A stretch of 64,000 nucleotides of DNA from Trileptium ribeirensis (Eukaryota > Nematoda > Enoplea > Enoplida > Thoracostomopsidae): assembly GCA_030248225.1 (NCBI GenBank), contig JASANE010017412.1, positions 1-64,000 on the forward strand. The letters are read 5' to 3'. How positions within the stretch are numbered: position 1 is the first letter of the stretch; every line of letters begins with the position of its first letter. Positions 11,995 through 25,160 of this stretch are shown piece after piece. The notes beneath the pieces are model-generated. The model was not told the DNA's origin and ran no database searches. It saw only the letters and a program-made list of their open reading frames with translations. The position numbers and the translations under genes are program-made.

Positions 11995-12481
11995 TGCGTG
12001 AGTAAACTTAAGGTGACCCCGCCAACCATCCTATTCTGTCATTACCGATATCGAATCGCAAACCCTTGTTACGGAAAACAGGCTTAATTTCATTTGGTTT
12101 TTCGCTAACCGAAAATTGGCAAAATGAAATTCAAGTGCCAGAAATTAGACCTTGTGTTCGAACAGAATTTTGTCTAGTTCAGTTTGCAGAAATTCTGCTC
12201 CCTAATGGATTATCATTTAAATTTGGATTATACAGTGTTTGCGAACAAATTTAATGCAAAAGTGACGTCACAATCATATCGACAAATTTTCGTTCTCAAA
12301 CGTTTGGGTAATTTTGCTTCAATTTTCGTGAACACAAAATGGTTAGATTTCATTCGCGAGCGCTGTGTTCGCGAAAAGTTTTACGCCGAATTTCAATCGA
12401 CCAAAAAGCGTTCCGTAGCAAATTTTATGCAAAAATACAAAAAAGAATGGTTGGCCGGGCCACATTAAGTTTAGTCGCGCA
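11995..12481. mobile_element. nested MITE inside the 2-kb element, TTA duplication
   Basis: Begins TGCGTGAGTAAACTTAAGGT and ends CATTAAGTTTAGTCGCGCA; TTA at 11992-11994 and 12482-12484. Subterminal CCAACCATCCTATTCTGTCA has the complement AAAGAATGGTTGGCC near the right end. Confidence 0.75.
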
Positions 12482-13047
12482 TTATTTCGTCCGATATATG
12501 ACGTATTATCCTTCGTTTATGCAAAGTGTTTGGTATAAAATAATGTATTATCTGGAATTTAGAGCACTAAAAGCCGAACAGTAGTTAGTGCCTGAAATAT
12601 TTAAAAATCGAAGAGGATGAATTAATTTGGACATTCAAAACTATTTCAATAAATCTTGGTACTTCGCGTTCTAAAAATTTCATGAAATCTATTTCTACTT
12701 TTATCTACTTTTTACATGAAATTTGACGGTCTGAATTGACTCATTTTGGTATAGTAAGTAGTTTATTTTTAATTTCATGGTATTAGAAAGATTTCATTGA
12801 AAAAAAAGTTCTGTCACAAATTTTATCCAAAAATACAAAATAGAATGGTTGCCGGGTTCATTTCAAGTTTATTGGCACATTAGCTAACGTTTTCGTAATT
12901 AGATACTAAGTGTTCGCAGAACGAAAAAGTTTGGAAATAGCGTTAGGCCATTGTAAGTATTGTAACTATTAGTTTGTTCTCTAACAACATTTTGTACATG
13001 ATGTCAAAAGAGGAATGTAGGCGGCGCAGCTTAAGTTTACTCATGCA

Positions 13048-14515
13048 TATATGTTTCTCGAATGTTGTAGCTATGTGTGTGTTCGGGCATAAATACTGCA
13101 GCCCAGCAGCGGTAATCAGTGTGCCCTGAGTACCGAAACTAGCGATTGTGCAGATCGTGTAGAATACATTTCTGTCTACTTGTTTTGCTTTGTACTTGTT
13201 TTAAAATAAATGTCTTTATTTTACTCTCGAGTCCTTATGCTTACCTACTCACGACCCTCGAATACAGCACTGGCAAAAGACTATAAAACCCAAAGTTGTA
13301 GCTCTCGATAAAAGGGTATCCGTTTTCCGCTGCCAAGCCTCTATCTCAATATATAGGTCGCGAAAAATAGATACTCGGATGGCCAAATTTAAAAATGTTA
13401 CGATTGGCCCTTTGGGGCACATTTTAACCAGGAATTCGTTGTCGGCGGGTTTAGCGTCTAATGATAGGGCACAAAACTAGAGTGATTTTATGATCACATA
13501 AAAATATGTGAAGATCAATCCATCCGGTGATCAGTTGTGGTTTCCAAAGTCGGACAAAAAATAAATTTTTAAGTTGCATGAAAATTAACAAAATGTTTCA
13601 TAATTTTTTGCTTATTTATGCAAATTTTCGGCCAAAGTTTCTCTTATTCAGTCGCATTCTGTATCGTCGAAAACCTACAACCTTGTTCTAACGCTGTACG
13701 TACAACTGAATTGCAAAAAATGCTAAAATTAATTGTTATAACCAAAAATTTGAGCTTTTAGTATTTGCACCATTTTACAGCTTAATGATATACCGGTTAT
13801 GTTGGCATTCATGGTAACTATCACGCATGTACTGGTAGGGCACGGTATTACTAAAACAGGAATCTCGTAAAGATAACGCTTCGCGTCTTGCACGCATAGC
13901 TAACGGGCTCATATACATGGCTCACAGAATTATATCTTACGAATGTGCAATTTTTCTATGCAAACAACTCTAACTCAAAAATTTTATGTTTGTTTTTAGG
14001 CAACTTTTTGCTACAATAAGAATCTTGATTTATCAGTCCTAGGAGCAGTAATCATTCGGTGAGAGAAAACAGAGTGTTTAGACAGTTTTACTCTTATGAA
14101 CTATCAATTATATATATTCAAGTAGAGCTCCATTCAAATTGTTAGTAAAACGACAGATTACAACTATAAAACATTTAAGCCAGCATGATTTTTGATGTAG
14201 TATCCATGCCTTTCGATTATATATAGGGTACATAAAGTAAATTTTAATTAGATAGGTTCTACAATATCTGTAAATTCTAATGAAAACGTTCCAGCGTTCC
14301 TTGGAGTTTGTAACATTTTCGCTGATAACGTAGAACAATTGCAGTGTAGTTATACATATAACATTATTGTATGCTAAGTTCTATATATACCGCAGCGTGC
14401 GCAATATTTCCAATTGATTGCGCCTTAGCTGATGTATAATCCCTGATTGCTACAACTCAAGCAAATATATGCCGATACAGGCAGAGAAATATATCACTGA
14501 TCTATGCGAAAATGC
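13048..14515. other. unassigned sequence
   Basis: No gene, inverted ends or internal repeats that I can support. Short frames only. Confidence 0.4.
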
Positions 14516-15230
14516 AAACTTGACACTGACCCAACGTTAGGTAGATTACAACTTTAAATTTTATACATAAATGTTGCACCATTAACCCGTGAACAGCGTA
14601 CGCCTCGACAGATCTCCTTTGGCGCTATCGTCTTGTCATATTCAGCAGCACGATCTTTCATGCCTGGTTAGCACAAAATGAAACACCAAAGTATGACGAA
14701 AAATTATTGTAATAACAGTTGTATAGCTAGCGTCTTGATACATTTTTCTGGTAACCACTGACCGAGATACAATGACATTGTGGCGGAAAATTTTTCATTA
14801 TGCACATTTCCACTGTAAAATTACATTTTTTGGGGGAATAAGTTTTTCTTTGGTGGTAAACTACACATGCTCGTAGAGGGGCTGGAAAGGTCACCCCTTG
14901 AAGCTTCGGGTAACCTTGGCGCATAGACCCAATCTTTCACCCCATCTTCGCCCCCTCAGTCGCCGAAGACCGGCTGGCGGCTATTCAGTGCTGCACAGAC
15001 TTGATAACATCATTCTTGGAAAATGTGTAAAAGTTATCGTACGGCGACCAAGCAGCAAATGGTGTCCCCAAGGTGAAAACTCGACTATTTCTCTTATAGT
15101 TTCTCACGTATGATATAGCGTACGTTTTGAAGCGATACGCTTGTCATGTTTGTTGTACGGCGCGAGTCTGCGCATGCGTTGTTATTCGCTCATTTGGGAA
15201 GGCTCCTTTAGGAACCGAACAGCAGGCCAT
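14516..15230 (+). repeat. dispersed repeat pair, copy 1
   Basis: Homologous in the same orientation to 31678-32394: CACTGACCCAACGTTA, ACAGATCTCCTTTGG, CGATCTTTCATG, GGCGGCTATTCAGT and AGGCCATAG appear in order. No terminal repeats or protein recognised. Confidence 0.75.
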
Positions 15231-15924
15231 AGTTATCAGAGTGTCCAGCGTAATTGGCTAGCAGCCGAACCTATCACGTTCAATCCGCTACTGCAGCAAA
15301 ATTTTTGTAATGATTACACGAAATACAGATTATATAATTCATGCTGCGAAAGGTTAAATACATGAATAAAACGTGGCCGGAGCAATATTAAATTATAATA
15401 AATAGAATAATTTGAACAATTTGAATAGTTGAAATAGTTTGAAACAGGTTGAATAATTAAATTTAAATATTTTTCATTTGTATATGTGAATTGAAAATTA
15501 GCGAATTAATGCATATATAGTTTGACGTTTGTTAATCTTGAAATGTAGGGATTTATATTTTTTAAACTGTCTGAAAAATTACTTATAATGAAATTTTGAA
15601 ATTTCCTAAAAAGGTATGGAATTGAAAAAATGCAAAAAGGAATATGAAAGTGTAAACAAAATTATGCAAAAATTCGCATTTAGTCAAAGAATTCAAATAT
15701 TGCAGAGATCGTGGAAAAATAAATAGACAAGCAAACAAAATTGTAATGGTTGATCACTGATATAAAATTGAAACTAAACATTGTTATTCTTGTTACAACA
15801 AATAAACAGCGTTGTGCCAACCAATAAAGACTAATCAGTTAGGGTTGCCCTCCTACAACTGACTATATGTGTCTGTCATAATGTAAAAAGGAGTTAGGTT
15901 AACTTGTTTAAGTAAGTCTTTGAA

Positions 15925-18660
15925 TTATTTAGCACTTGGAGCGTCCACAAGATTTTTGTTGCCTGCAGATTCTGGGAGCGAGTTCAACGCATTAATAACC
16001 CTTATGGCAAGTGAGTGTTTTAATGTGTTAGTCCTAAATTTTATTTTAACCAGGTTTTTCGCATGACCTCTAGTGGTCGTTACAGCGGACACATGAAATA
16101 CATCACGACAAGTGTCCATTTCATTATGAAGTATTTTATACACCATTATTAGGTCAAACTGTAATCTCCTTAGTTCTAGTGGTGCAAGACTAAGTTTCTT
16201 AATAATTTTAGTATAATCTATATGCTGCCATCTAAGCCCAGCGAAAAGTCATCGCGTAAAATACCGCTGCACTCATTCGATCATTCGATCATATCGATGT
16301 CTCCAACAGAGCATTTCGATCAAACCGGACACGCGTATTCTAATACTGGTCTCTTCTAATGCTGGTTGTCGTGAAACAGCGTAATATATTTATGCTGCGG
16401 TATGCTTTAGCTGAAATCTCCCTGCAATGAGAGGTGCTTTTTAAATTTTTATTAATAAAAACACCTAAATCATTGCATTTGAATGCATATGGTACAGGGT
16501 ACCCGTCAATAAAATATTGACTGATTCGGTTACTATTTCCAATAGAAAGAAGTTTGCATTTTGGCGCAGATATGGGAAGCTGCCATTTTTTAGACCAGCT
16601 TTCGATACGAGTAAGTGCGTCTTGCAAATACATTTTTGCACTATCATTATCCGTCGGAGTACAATGTACGTATAATTTTGCATTATCCGCATATATTTTA
16701 CAAAACACATTAGACAAGTCATTAACAATATCATTTATATATAACAAGAATACGGTTGGTCCGAAGACACTTCCTTGTGGAACACCAGATGTAACCGAGA
16801 AATAAGGTGACAAAATATTGTTTACTTTTACACGCGACTTGCGATTCGTTAGAAATGAAACAATCCAATTTTTAGATGATTGGAAATACTGAAATTAGAA
16901 AACTTGCTTATCAATTTTACATGTGAAACACTGTCAAAGGCTTTAGCAAAGTCTATGTATATTGCGTCCACTGAATTTCACTTATCAGGCGATATACACC
17001 AGTCATTTATGCATTCTAGTAATTGCGTGCACGTAGATCGTTTCGCTAAAAATCCGTGTTGGTTTTCTGATAATATTTTATTTGACGTTAATTGATCCAT
17101 AATCTTATCATTAATTATGGATTCCATCAGTTTACAGCAGTTAGAAATTAGAGAAATTGGTCTGTAGTTTGATGGATATGACACAGATCCTTTTTTTAAA
17201 TATAGCAATAATATCAGAATGTAGCCAAATACTTGGCAGAATACAATTGATAAACGATTGTTCAAAAATGTGGGACAACGGGAAACACAGAATATCTCGC
17301 AATTCCCTTAAAAATGCTGAGTAAATCCATCGGCTTTGTGACTGTGCTTCTTTTTCAATTTGCCCATGTATTTATGTACTATGGCGGGAGTGAACGAAAT
17401 CCAGTTCAATTGAACGTTTGTTGAATTATTATTAAATGGCAAATGCTTAGGATCTATAGTGAAAACACTTGAGAAAGTGTTTGCTAAAATTTTTGAGGCC
17501 TCGTCGTCGAAGATCAACTCTCCTTGAAGGCTTTTCAAAGCATTTATGCCTCCTTTTCTAAAACGCATGTCATTAACGTATTTAAAAAGTTTATTTTTAT
17601 CGCCTGAGGTTAATATTTTGTGTTCTTTGTTTCTCTGAGATTTCAAAATAGCTTTAGAGCATTTTGTGGCTCCACAATTTATAGGTATAAAAGATCACCG
17701 TTCTTCTTCGAAAGTCGCCAAAGTGCCTTTGTCTTTGAAATCATTTTTTAAATATAATCGTGATATTTTTGTTTCACAGGGATGTTTGATTTCTTTGTGG
17801 GGACAAACAATAAACACACATTGTACAGAATATTGTAAAAACAGTTCCATTTTTTTCCACACTATGGGCAGCTCGTAGTGCACCTTCCCATTCAACACAG
17901 TTCAAATAATGTTTCAAATCAATAAGATTAGAATTTTAGAAATCAAATTTTGACTGCAGATTTATGGAATCACTACAAAAATTACCAATTAATGAAAACA
18001 AAACTGCATCGTGGTCGAAACACAGAAACCCTTCACCCTGCTGAACTATAGGAATATTAACAGACGATGTTGCTAAAACCAGTTCAAATATGTTGTTATC
18101 GCGTGTAGGAAACGTTACCAGTTGTTCCAAGCCAATTTCCATAATACCGTTCATGTATAAGTCATGAACGTGGTTATATGTCCAAGAGTAATTTAGCTAG
18201 TCAATGTCAGGTAGATTGAAATCACCTACAATTGTTGCTGGAATGAAACATCACAAAATAACCTGAATGAATTGATCATACTAGAAACGTAGTCAATATT
18301 GTTGTTTGGTGGCCGATAACAGCACACAATTCGATGTTTGCTCGGAATAAGTAAGTCTACAGCAACAGCTTCAAGGTACATTTGTGATGTGTTATTAAAA
18401 ACCTCGCTCACAGTTATTGCGGTTTTTACAAACAGAGCTACACCTCCGCCTCTCGAATGCTGTCTGTCTTTCAGAAAAATGCGGTATGTGTAATTCTGGT
18501 CTAAAAGCGAGTTTGGAACTGTATTGTTCAGCCAAGGTTCTGTTATCGCCAGTATATCATATTTACCACATGATAGTGTGAAATTAAAATCGGATAATTT
18601 GTTTCAGAGACTACGGGCATTTACATGTAAACATCTGATCTGATTTTCATTTTCAGTTAT
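15925..18660 (-). pseudogene. CR1-type ORF2 remnant, copy 2, with altered active site
   Basis: The endonuclease begins near 18650 with RCLHVNARSL, followed by ITEPWL, RGGGVALFVK, CCYRPPNN and DHDAVLF. The reverse transcriptase follows: NYRPISLISNCCK and QHGFLAKRST at 16978-17265, IDFAKAFDSVSH around 16950, then SGVPQGSVFGP and IYADN at 16340-16813. The catalytic second Asp of YADD is Asn, which should abolish activity. The tail reads LSLAPLELRRLQFDL and VINALNSLPES (15925-16200). Stops and frameshifts separate the segments. Confidence 0.85.
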
Positions 18661-18819
18661 TCTGTCATATGTTTCTGCATTGTGATTATAATTGGGCTTC
18701 ATAGGAGCAACCCTTTCAACTAGTTCAAAGATACACACAGTTTTCCATCTATAGAAGAGAATGAATAATTTATTTCCGAATATTTCCCACGAATTAATTG
18801 TCCGTTCACAACAGAACAA

Positions 18820-19799
18820 CCTTTAAAACTACCAATTTTTCTTTAACTACGACATATTTGTCAGAGTTGTTGCAGTCATTTTCAAGTTCACGGTTGAGTT
18901 CATTTGCTTTAGCGTGAAGCGCAGCAATTTGTTTCCGATCTTTTTCAGACATTGAGCGGCGAATGAAAACTGACCGCTACTGGGGATGGTTGTGAAGTGT
19001 GCGCGCTTCGTTGAGCACTGAATTGACCATGCTAGAAGAGGGCAATCGTAGTTTCAAGAGTCGTTGCCGCCGTTGAGATTGCATGACATATCGGCGTCCT
19101 GGTGGATGTAGTAGTCCCATTCTAAATACTTGCTCAACCGTTGCGGAAGGATCTAACAACTTAACGATCTTTGTTGCTTCGGCTAAATCGTCGCCGAGTT
19201 CGGCTGGTCCGCTAATGACGATACATCTGCGTCGATTTGTTTCCTCATTGTCAGTAGCGGCAGAAGTTGTAATTTGGCCAAAAGACGACACATTGCTGGA
19301 AGCGACACTGGCGTATGTGATATCAGATACTGGCGGTGTCGTTGACGGCACAGCGGTGGTTGTTGCGGACGGATTTACGGGAGCAGTGATCGTTTCCATT
19401 GCATGGGATGTTAACTTTACCGAGTATGGTAGGGCTTCGACGTCTCGCTGAGGTTTCAACAGCAGCGAAATGCTTAGTTCGTTGTGGTATCGTTTTCTGG
19501 TGCGCTTTGTTGATGTGATGTATTACGATGGTTGCGACGATCTCGGTTGGAAATGAGACACTTGTTGCAAGGGACCAGGATGCGGTCTTTGCCGTCGATT
19601 TTATGACCTAACTCGGCGGAATATCGGCGCATTGATAACGAATCCAACCGTCACATTCTTCGCAGGCTAGGCGGTCGTTTCCACAATAAAGGTTGCAATC
19701 ATCACATATTTGAGATCGTGCATTTACGTTGGTTGACTCTGGTTGATTGCGAACGGATGACGTTCGAGTCATTTGGCGATTAGGAGGAGAATGGATCAT
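18820..19799 (-). pseudogene. CR1-type ORF1 with PHD-like zinc finger, copy 2
   Basis: The N-terminal frame (19608-19799) contains CDDCNLYC, then ACEECDGWIRYQC; after a one-base frameshift near 19612 the final pair reads PCNKC. This is the spacing of a PHD finger, with the usual His of the W-x-H-x2-C element replaced by Arg. Frame 18977-19459 follows with Thr/Ser/Val-rich sequence, RRCIVISGPAE, a LLDPSATVEQVFRMG segment and the basic RRQRLLKLRLP strand. Past a stop, VFIRRSMSE and YVVVKEKLVVLK complete it. PHD-bearing ORF1 proteins are known in CR1-like elements. Confidence 0.75.
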
Positions 19800-20147
19800 A
19801 ATTAATAATCAATAATTGACAGTGGTATATATTTTGATAATAGTATATTCTGGTGTAAAGCACCAGTATGCACTCTTCTTTGGTCTTCGTTCTGAATGCA
19901 ATTGGTTTGAAACTCAACTAATGCCATAACTACTACTGCCAGAACTAGTAGTGAAGCGTTACAATTCGCTGGTTAGAATGGCAGCAGTAAGTACTTTTTA
20001 GCAGTTTCAAGCGGGTGCATGGCGTAACGGTTAGCATATCTGCAGCGTACGCGGAAGGGCCGGGGCTCTATTATCAGTCGCTCATACCTTAGATTTGGGC
20101 GGATTTAACAAAGATCAATTCATAATTTATATATGTAGACATCTATA

Positions 20148-22520
20148 CGTCGAGTCTTTAATGATCATATTTCCTAAAGTTCTAACTCAAAGCCCAAATT
20201 TTATATAGGGGATTAGATTAAGCAGTATTCAAGCTTTTAGTAGAAGCCTAGTTATTGTTTGCTGAAACACTTTTCTATAAATATTTCTGCAGCAGAATTT
20301 CAAAATTTATAATTTGTTTTAACATATTTTAGTAAAACACGGGGTGCAATCAAAGTCGTTCGACAGCAGAATGCCAAAACTAGCGGTTACAAAAGCAGCA
20401 ACATTTCCAGTTAAAGCTAGTGTTACTTCTGAATTTCTTCGACGCACCTTATTCCGCTTTTCGCTTGTAAAATACTAATTACTACTGGTAAGTTTGCTTA
20501 TTATTGTTTGAATATTGCATAGGGTAAGCTTCAGAATTGTATTAGTTGTAAAAATATGCTTGAGACTAAGTTGAATTTCGAAACTTGGCGAACCATAGTT
20601 TTTCCGAATATTTTAATGAAGCAACTTTGGTTCGTTCGGTATTTATATGATCCGCTTTAGATTATGGTATATGGACCATGTATTTATATCATATTGGGAT
20701 CATAGTATTTATATCATGGGTATTATGTGCCATAAACAAGTTATTTGGAAAAATGATTGGTTGTGTTGCAAATATCTCATGAAACTTTTGATCTTCCAGG
20801 TTTAGTCAAGTTTATAAATGGCCATATTCACTTGAGAAATTTGCAGTTTATCTTTTTTAGTGTAATGCATCATTTACGATAAGATGCGTGCGCCACGGCC
20901 AAATTATGTCACGCGTCCAACTCAACTAGTTCGGGTGAACTATAGCTTAGCTGGACTACAATAGTACATTTTTATAGTTTAGCTAGTCTTAATGTGACAG
21001 ACAGGGAGCTTAGCTGGGCTCTGCGTGACAAACGGAGCATCCGACTGAACAGTGAATTGAGAAATTTTATTTATTATTGTGCTTAGTGTCATAGCATTTT
21101 GTTCTATAGTATTTTCACACTAATTCTAAGTTATATATTTGTTTTAATATATACAATTAACGTTTTAAGCTGTATGCCGCTTTTGGGGCATTATTTAAGC
21201 ACGTATAGTAAAACGTAATTTTCGCGGACTAAATAGTCTCTGGCTTAAGTTATAGGGCTCAGCTGAACACCTCATGACAAAAGCGTAGTCCGGCTCAACA
21301 CAACGACTATGTTTTAAATTAATAAATATGGTGCCCAGGACACAATCAACTTTTCTGTGTGGTGTCATAGACACAGTTAAATCCCATGACAACAACAGTC
21401 CCTGGGAAAGGTTTTATTTGCTGTTTTCGCGTTATAAACATGCCATGTAACTAAACTTTTGCCCGTGCGCCCATCGCAGCCCCGTTAATGAATACGAAAC
21501 ACTACGACAGTGAATATATAATTTGAAATTTCGTTGTAGAAATTTTCCCGCCTTTTTTAAATTACCTAAAAATATAGTGTGTGTCAGACACCATAGTATA
21601 TAGCATTTGATATCGGTGACACCGTCCTATATATTCTAGTATAGTATTGCGCTGCCGAGCACCATACACAATGGTATGCTGGTGACCATGCAGGGACAAA
21701 ATTTCAACATGGTGTGCAATTTATAACGTTTACGTTGCTTAAATGACCATAAAAATATGCAATGTCCGATACCGACATATCAATGCAAAATTTGACAAAT
21801 AAATTTTAACAGCAATTCATAGTACCGATCCTCTAAAGTCTATTTGTGCAGACTAAAAATCCTATATTTTCGAAAAATTCTGTAGGTGGTGACCTCTCTG
21901 CGTTCGGGCTTCACATTTTTATTCCTGCAAACCTAGGCAAGTTTGGTATCATTGGGAAAATTTCTACATGGACCTCTTGGAAATTTCAATTCTTTAGATT
22001 TATCACTGTTCTACACGGAGCTTTGGAGTTTTCATTATAGCTGCAAATTAATATATATTTGTGCAAAACGTATCGAATACAAGCACATCCAAAGTCGTGA
22101 TATTATTTACAGTAATTAGATATTCAATGCGCAGCTCGGACATCAAAATGTCTAAAATCCAAATGTTTAAAAACTGTGGTTTTCTGGAAAAAACACAGAA
22201 TATCCCAGGTTGATTTTGTTAATATCTCGGAAAGACTTCAGCGACCTCCAGTAATGTTTTGAAATGCCTAGAAAGAGACTGTTAATCCTTTCCAAAAATT
22301 ACCAATGACTGTTAAATTGGACGAGCGTTTCTTATAAATTATCGACAGCAAAAACTCGTTGTTGTATATGTATAAGCGTTTAGAGCGGCATTAAATTCAT
22401 TTTAGAGTACAAAAATTATAAAATACGAAATAAAAGACTTCTAATTCGTGTTTTTGCAGCAATCCTCAGCAACTATACCGAATGTTTAACATTTTACTTT
22501 TTGTCCCTACCAAGTCTTTT
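20148..22520 (+). repeat. composite repeat copy A
   Basis: Matches copy B (32637-35205) in reverse orientation from TCGAGTCTTTAATGAT through GGCGAACCATAGTTTTTC, GACCATGCAGGGACAAAATT and CAGCAATCCTCAGC. It contains a truncated MITE and a deletion relative to B, and a TTATAACG-type MITE near 21410-21745. Confidence 0.78.
20866..21295. mobile_element. truncated MITE of the 29396-29840 family
   Basis: The left end TGCATCATTTACGATAAGAT follows TAA at 20863-20865, at a point where the inverted copy near 34420 runs on without an insert. The right terminus is missing; host sequence resumes near 21300 at a different place, so an internal deletion removed the right end and some flank. Confidence 0.65.
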
Positions 22521-22891
22521 ATGTACTTGAACTGGATGCCAACCCTAAAAGACTTCTAATTCGTGTTTTTGCAGCAATCCTCAGCAACTATACCGAATGT
22601 TTAACCTTTTACTTTTTGTCCCTACCAAGTCTTTTATGTACTTGAACTGGATGCTAACCCTAAAAGACTTCTAATTCGTGTTTTTGCAGCAATCCTCAGC
22701 ATCTATACCGAATGTTTAACCTTTTACTTTTTGTCCCTACCAAGTCTTTTATGTACTTGAACTGGATGCCAACCCTAAAAGACTTCTAATTCATGTTTTT
22801 GCAGCAATCCTCAGCAACTATACCGAATGTTTAACCTTTTACTTTTTGTCCCTACCAAGTCTTTTATGTACTTGAACTGGATGCCACGTTG
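22432..22891 (+). repeat. tandem array, 4 copies of a 115-bp unit
   Basis: Units begin AAAAGACTTCTAATTC at 22432, 22547, 22662 and 22777, exactly 115 bases apart, differing at very few positions. The array ends near 22891. A single unit occurs at the matching place in copy B. Confidence 0.93.
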
Positions 22892-23182
22892 GCACCTTTG
22901 CATAAAAGTGTACCGTTTTTGCAGAGACAGTGGTCAGTTTGTGTTTTAACCACTATAGTTGGTAATCTATAAGCAGAAAATGTATGATGAGGACGCACAT
23001 GAAATTTGAAAAATAAGTTTCAATTTAAGAATTTCGGCAGATTTTCAGTTCATGGATTCCAGAAAATTCAGATTATTAAAATCATACATGTGAAAATTAT
23101 GATAATCAAAAATATTTTAACCAAGAAATTCATGAATATTCTGAGGGATTTCTTGCAGAAATTTTGTTTTTGATTATTTCAG

Positions 23183-23337
23183 GACTTTTGAAGATTTGGG
23201 AAATACCTTGTTACCAGAACACATCAGATACAATGTCTGTGTTGCAGCTTGTCATTATTACTATGATGGTATTCACTGTTGGCAATACAATATTTCCTGG
23301 TCGAAAAAAAATTAGTTTCAGTCGTAATGATGACCAT
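23183..23337 (+). CDS. candidate isolated exon with a hydrophobic segment
   Basis: Acceptor TTGATTATTTCAG ends at 23182; donor CAT|GTAAGT at 23338. The open frame encodes about 51 residues, including VLQLVIITMMVFTVGNTIF, a possible membrane helix, then a basic RKK. I recognise no family and found no partner exon nearby. It could be part of a large intron-rich gene or a chance frame; the strong splice sites are the main support. Confidence 0.3.
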
Positions 23338-24917
23338 GTAAGTTCTACGTGAGATGTATTATTATTTATAGCTTAGCCAACAAAAAGTGAAACAGATGAC
23401 CAAACCCAGGTCCTCCAGGCATCGTCGGGGACATATCAATGCTTAGCATGATGAGACCGCTCAAACGTCTGCTAAAATCTCGACTGAATGCTAAGTTAAA
23501 TAAGCGTTTATCTGCACTGGACCGCAAGTGTTATTTCTACTATTTAAAAAAATTTCATATTTGTAAATAGCACACATATTTCCCAATATACCGTCTATCG
23601 ATTGAATTACAACCTTGGGTTGAATACCATAATGGTCATGGGATCGAAAAAATTAAAATTGGCAGCAAGGAGTTTTCAACCCACTGACTACTTTAGTTTT
23701 GTCATGCGTAATTTATAGCAGAAGTATGTTGCTGAGCTATGGCGATTAAATGTTACATCGTAACTTATTTGCACTAGCTATGTGGTCTTAATTAAATCAT
23801 GCAAGGCCTCACTACCTGCGGTAGTTGGAAATGGGACAAAAATTAAAGCCCATTCTAACTTTAGGTTTAGTATTAGGTTGGGCTTACTTTGGTTTAAGCT
23901 TAGCCTACCTCAGGGTCAGACTTAGGCTCAGAGTTAGGCTTTGGGTTTACAGAGACAACGGTATGCTATTATTCGACGGTGAGGTGGAACTTGACATGAT
24001 GCGCTAGGAAGGACTTCCATCTGTTAGGCATACTTATATCTAAGCTAAGCCTAAGCATGGTTGAAAATGTGACCTGCGGGTCACAAGGCACTTTCGGAGG
24101 ATTTGCGGCAGGTCAACGCGGGTCACGGTTGAAGTGCTCGACGCTCTCCGGGTTACTGTGTCCCTGAAAACCTTGGGATTATATGCAAAAATATTTTAAA
24201 AATTTTTTCTTTGTTTGGGCAATTTCACATGTCAGAACACTGCGACCGTCTGTGATGTGCCTTAATAATTCAGAATGTATAAAATTTTTGTGTATATTGT
24301 ATACATGCTAAGTTATATTAAGAAAAATTGTTGAATTCTGGGTATTGTTAGTGAAAAGAGCGAACCGAAGAATTCTTGCTAGACGGAATTGTAGTTAAAT
24401 TTGATAATCTCAGTTGTTGGGGTTTTTAGAATGACATGCGTAATCTTAACAGGACGGATTGATTCGCGTTAGCTCAATCAAATCGTGAAATGCTATTTGT
24501 GGCTTTTAGTTAGACGCGGGGCCGGATTCCAACATTCCGAAAAGTCGGATCGAAGAGCCTCGGGCCTGAAAAATCATGTTATTTATTATATCTCGACAAC
24601 TGATGTAGATATCTGAGTCAAATTAGGCTCATTTAGTAAGAGCCTTTATAATAGTCAAATCTTTATGTAGCATCTATGAAGCTATATAGCGCTTTGTTAT
24701 GCGGCTCTCTCAGTATGTAGGATTTGGGTCAAAATTAATTTTGAATGAGCTCATGAGACCGAACTACACGAAAACGGCGCAACCGCTCGAGCTGGGTGTT
24801 ATATTTCTCATTTTGTAGCCATTTTCTTCTTTATGTATTTGCACACTGTGAGCCCTTAAATGGGCAATAACCAGGTGTATATATCTCCTTAGCTGGTAAA
24901 ATCGAGTGTTGGTAGAC

Positions 24918-25160
24918 ACCTCAGCTGTTCAACCAAACCAGATATGACGGTTTGCGAACTTCATCGCATGCCGCCTTGTACGCGACAATTGCATCCTGTA
25001 CACGAAACTGCGTGACGGAACATAGCTGACCATTGCCACTAAAAACCATATCTCTAGCATAGCCAGTAGTCCTCGGTTGGTACCCAGCTTCATCAATAGT
25101 ATTTAGCGGTCTGTTTGCGAGCAAAGCATGACAAATGGACACTACTTCGAGAATAAAATG
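24918..25160 (-). CDS. candidate terminal exon, unknown protein
   Basis: On the minus strand an acceptor-like ATTATTTTAG precedes a frame of about 80 codons with balanced composition (ANRPLNTIDEAGYQPRTTGY, then CSVTQFRVQDAIVAYKAACD) ending in a stop near 24918. GC is higher than the flanks. No domain recognised and no upstream exon found. It could be a pseudogene or repeat-derived. Confidence 0.3.

Larger units (their letters stand above)
11053..13047. mobile_element. 2-kb element of the GAGTAAACTTAAG family carrying a nested relative
   Basis: Begins TGCATGAGTAAACCTAAGCA and ends AGCTTAAGTTTACTCATGCA; TAT lies at 11050-11052 and 13048-13050. It contains the palindrome array at 11471-11872 and a nested family member at 11995-12481. 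Open frames inside (for example 12066-12584) show no recognised protein motif, so I regard it as non-autonomous. Confidence 0.7.
15800..19860 (-). mobile_element. CR1-type non-LTR retrotransposon copy 2, near full length but decayed
   Basis: ORF1 with a PHD-like zinc finger, an endonuclease and a reverse transcriptase run in order on the minus strand over about 4 kb, a usual CR1 length. The 3' noncoding part would lie near 15800-15925. Frames are broken at several places and the reverse-transcriptase active site is altered. It is more complete at the 5' end than copy 1. Confidence 0.87.

Noticed and set aside
12066..12584. Overlapping frames of 60-94 codons suggesting a small gene
   Set aside because: They lie inside nested MITEs, overlap each other in different phases and have no protein-like motif.
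20010..20095. tRNA-like stretch GCATGGCGTAACGGTTAGCAT
   Set aside because: The A-box resemblance is fair, but there is no convincing B box or stem pairing; at most a SINE trace.
22432..22891. CRISPR-like repeat-spacer array
   Set aside because: The 115-bp units are near-identical end to end with no unique spacers, and the DNA is eukaryotic; it is a plain tandem array. The 127-bp and 32-bp arrays were rejected for the same reason.
23850..24060. Interstitial telomere-type TTAGGC repeats
   Set aside because: Only scattered, irregular TTAGG/TTAGGC words without tandem phase.
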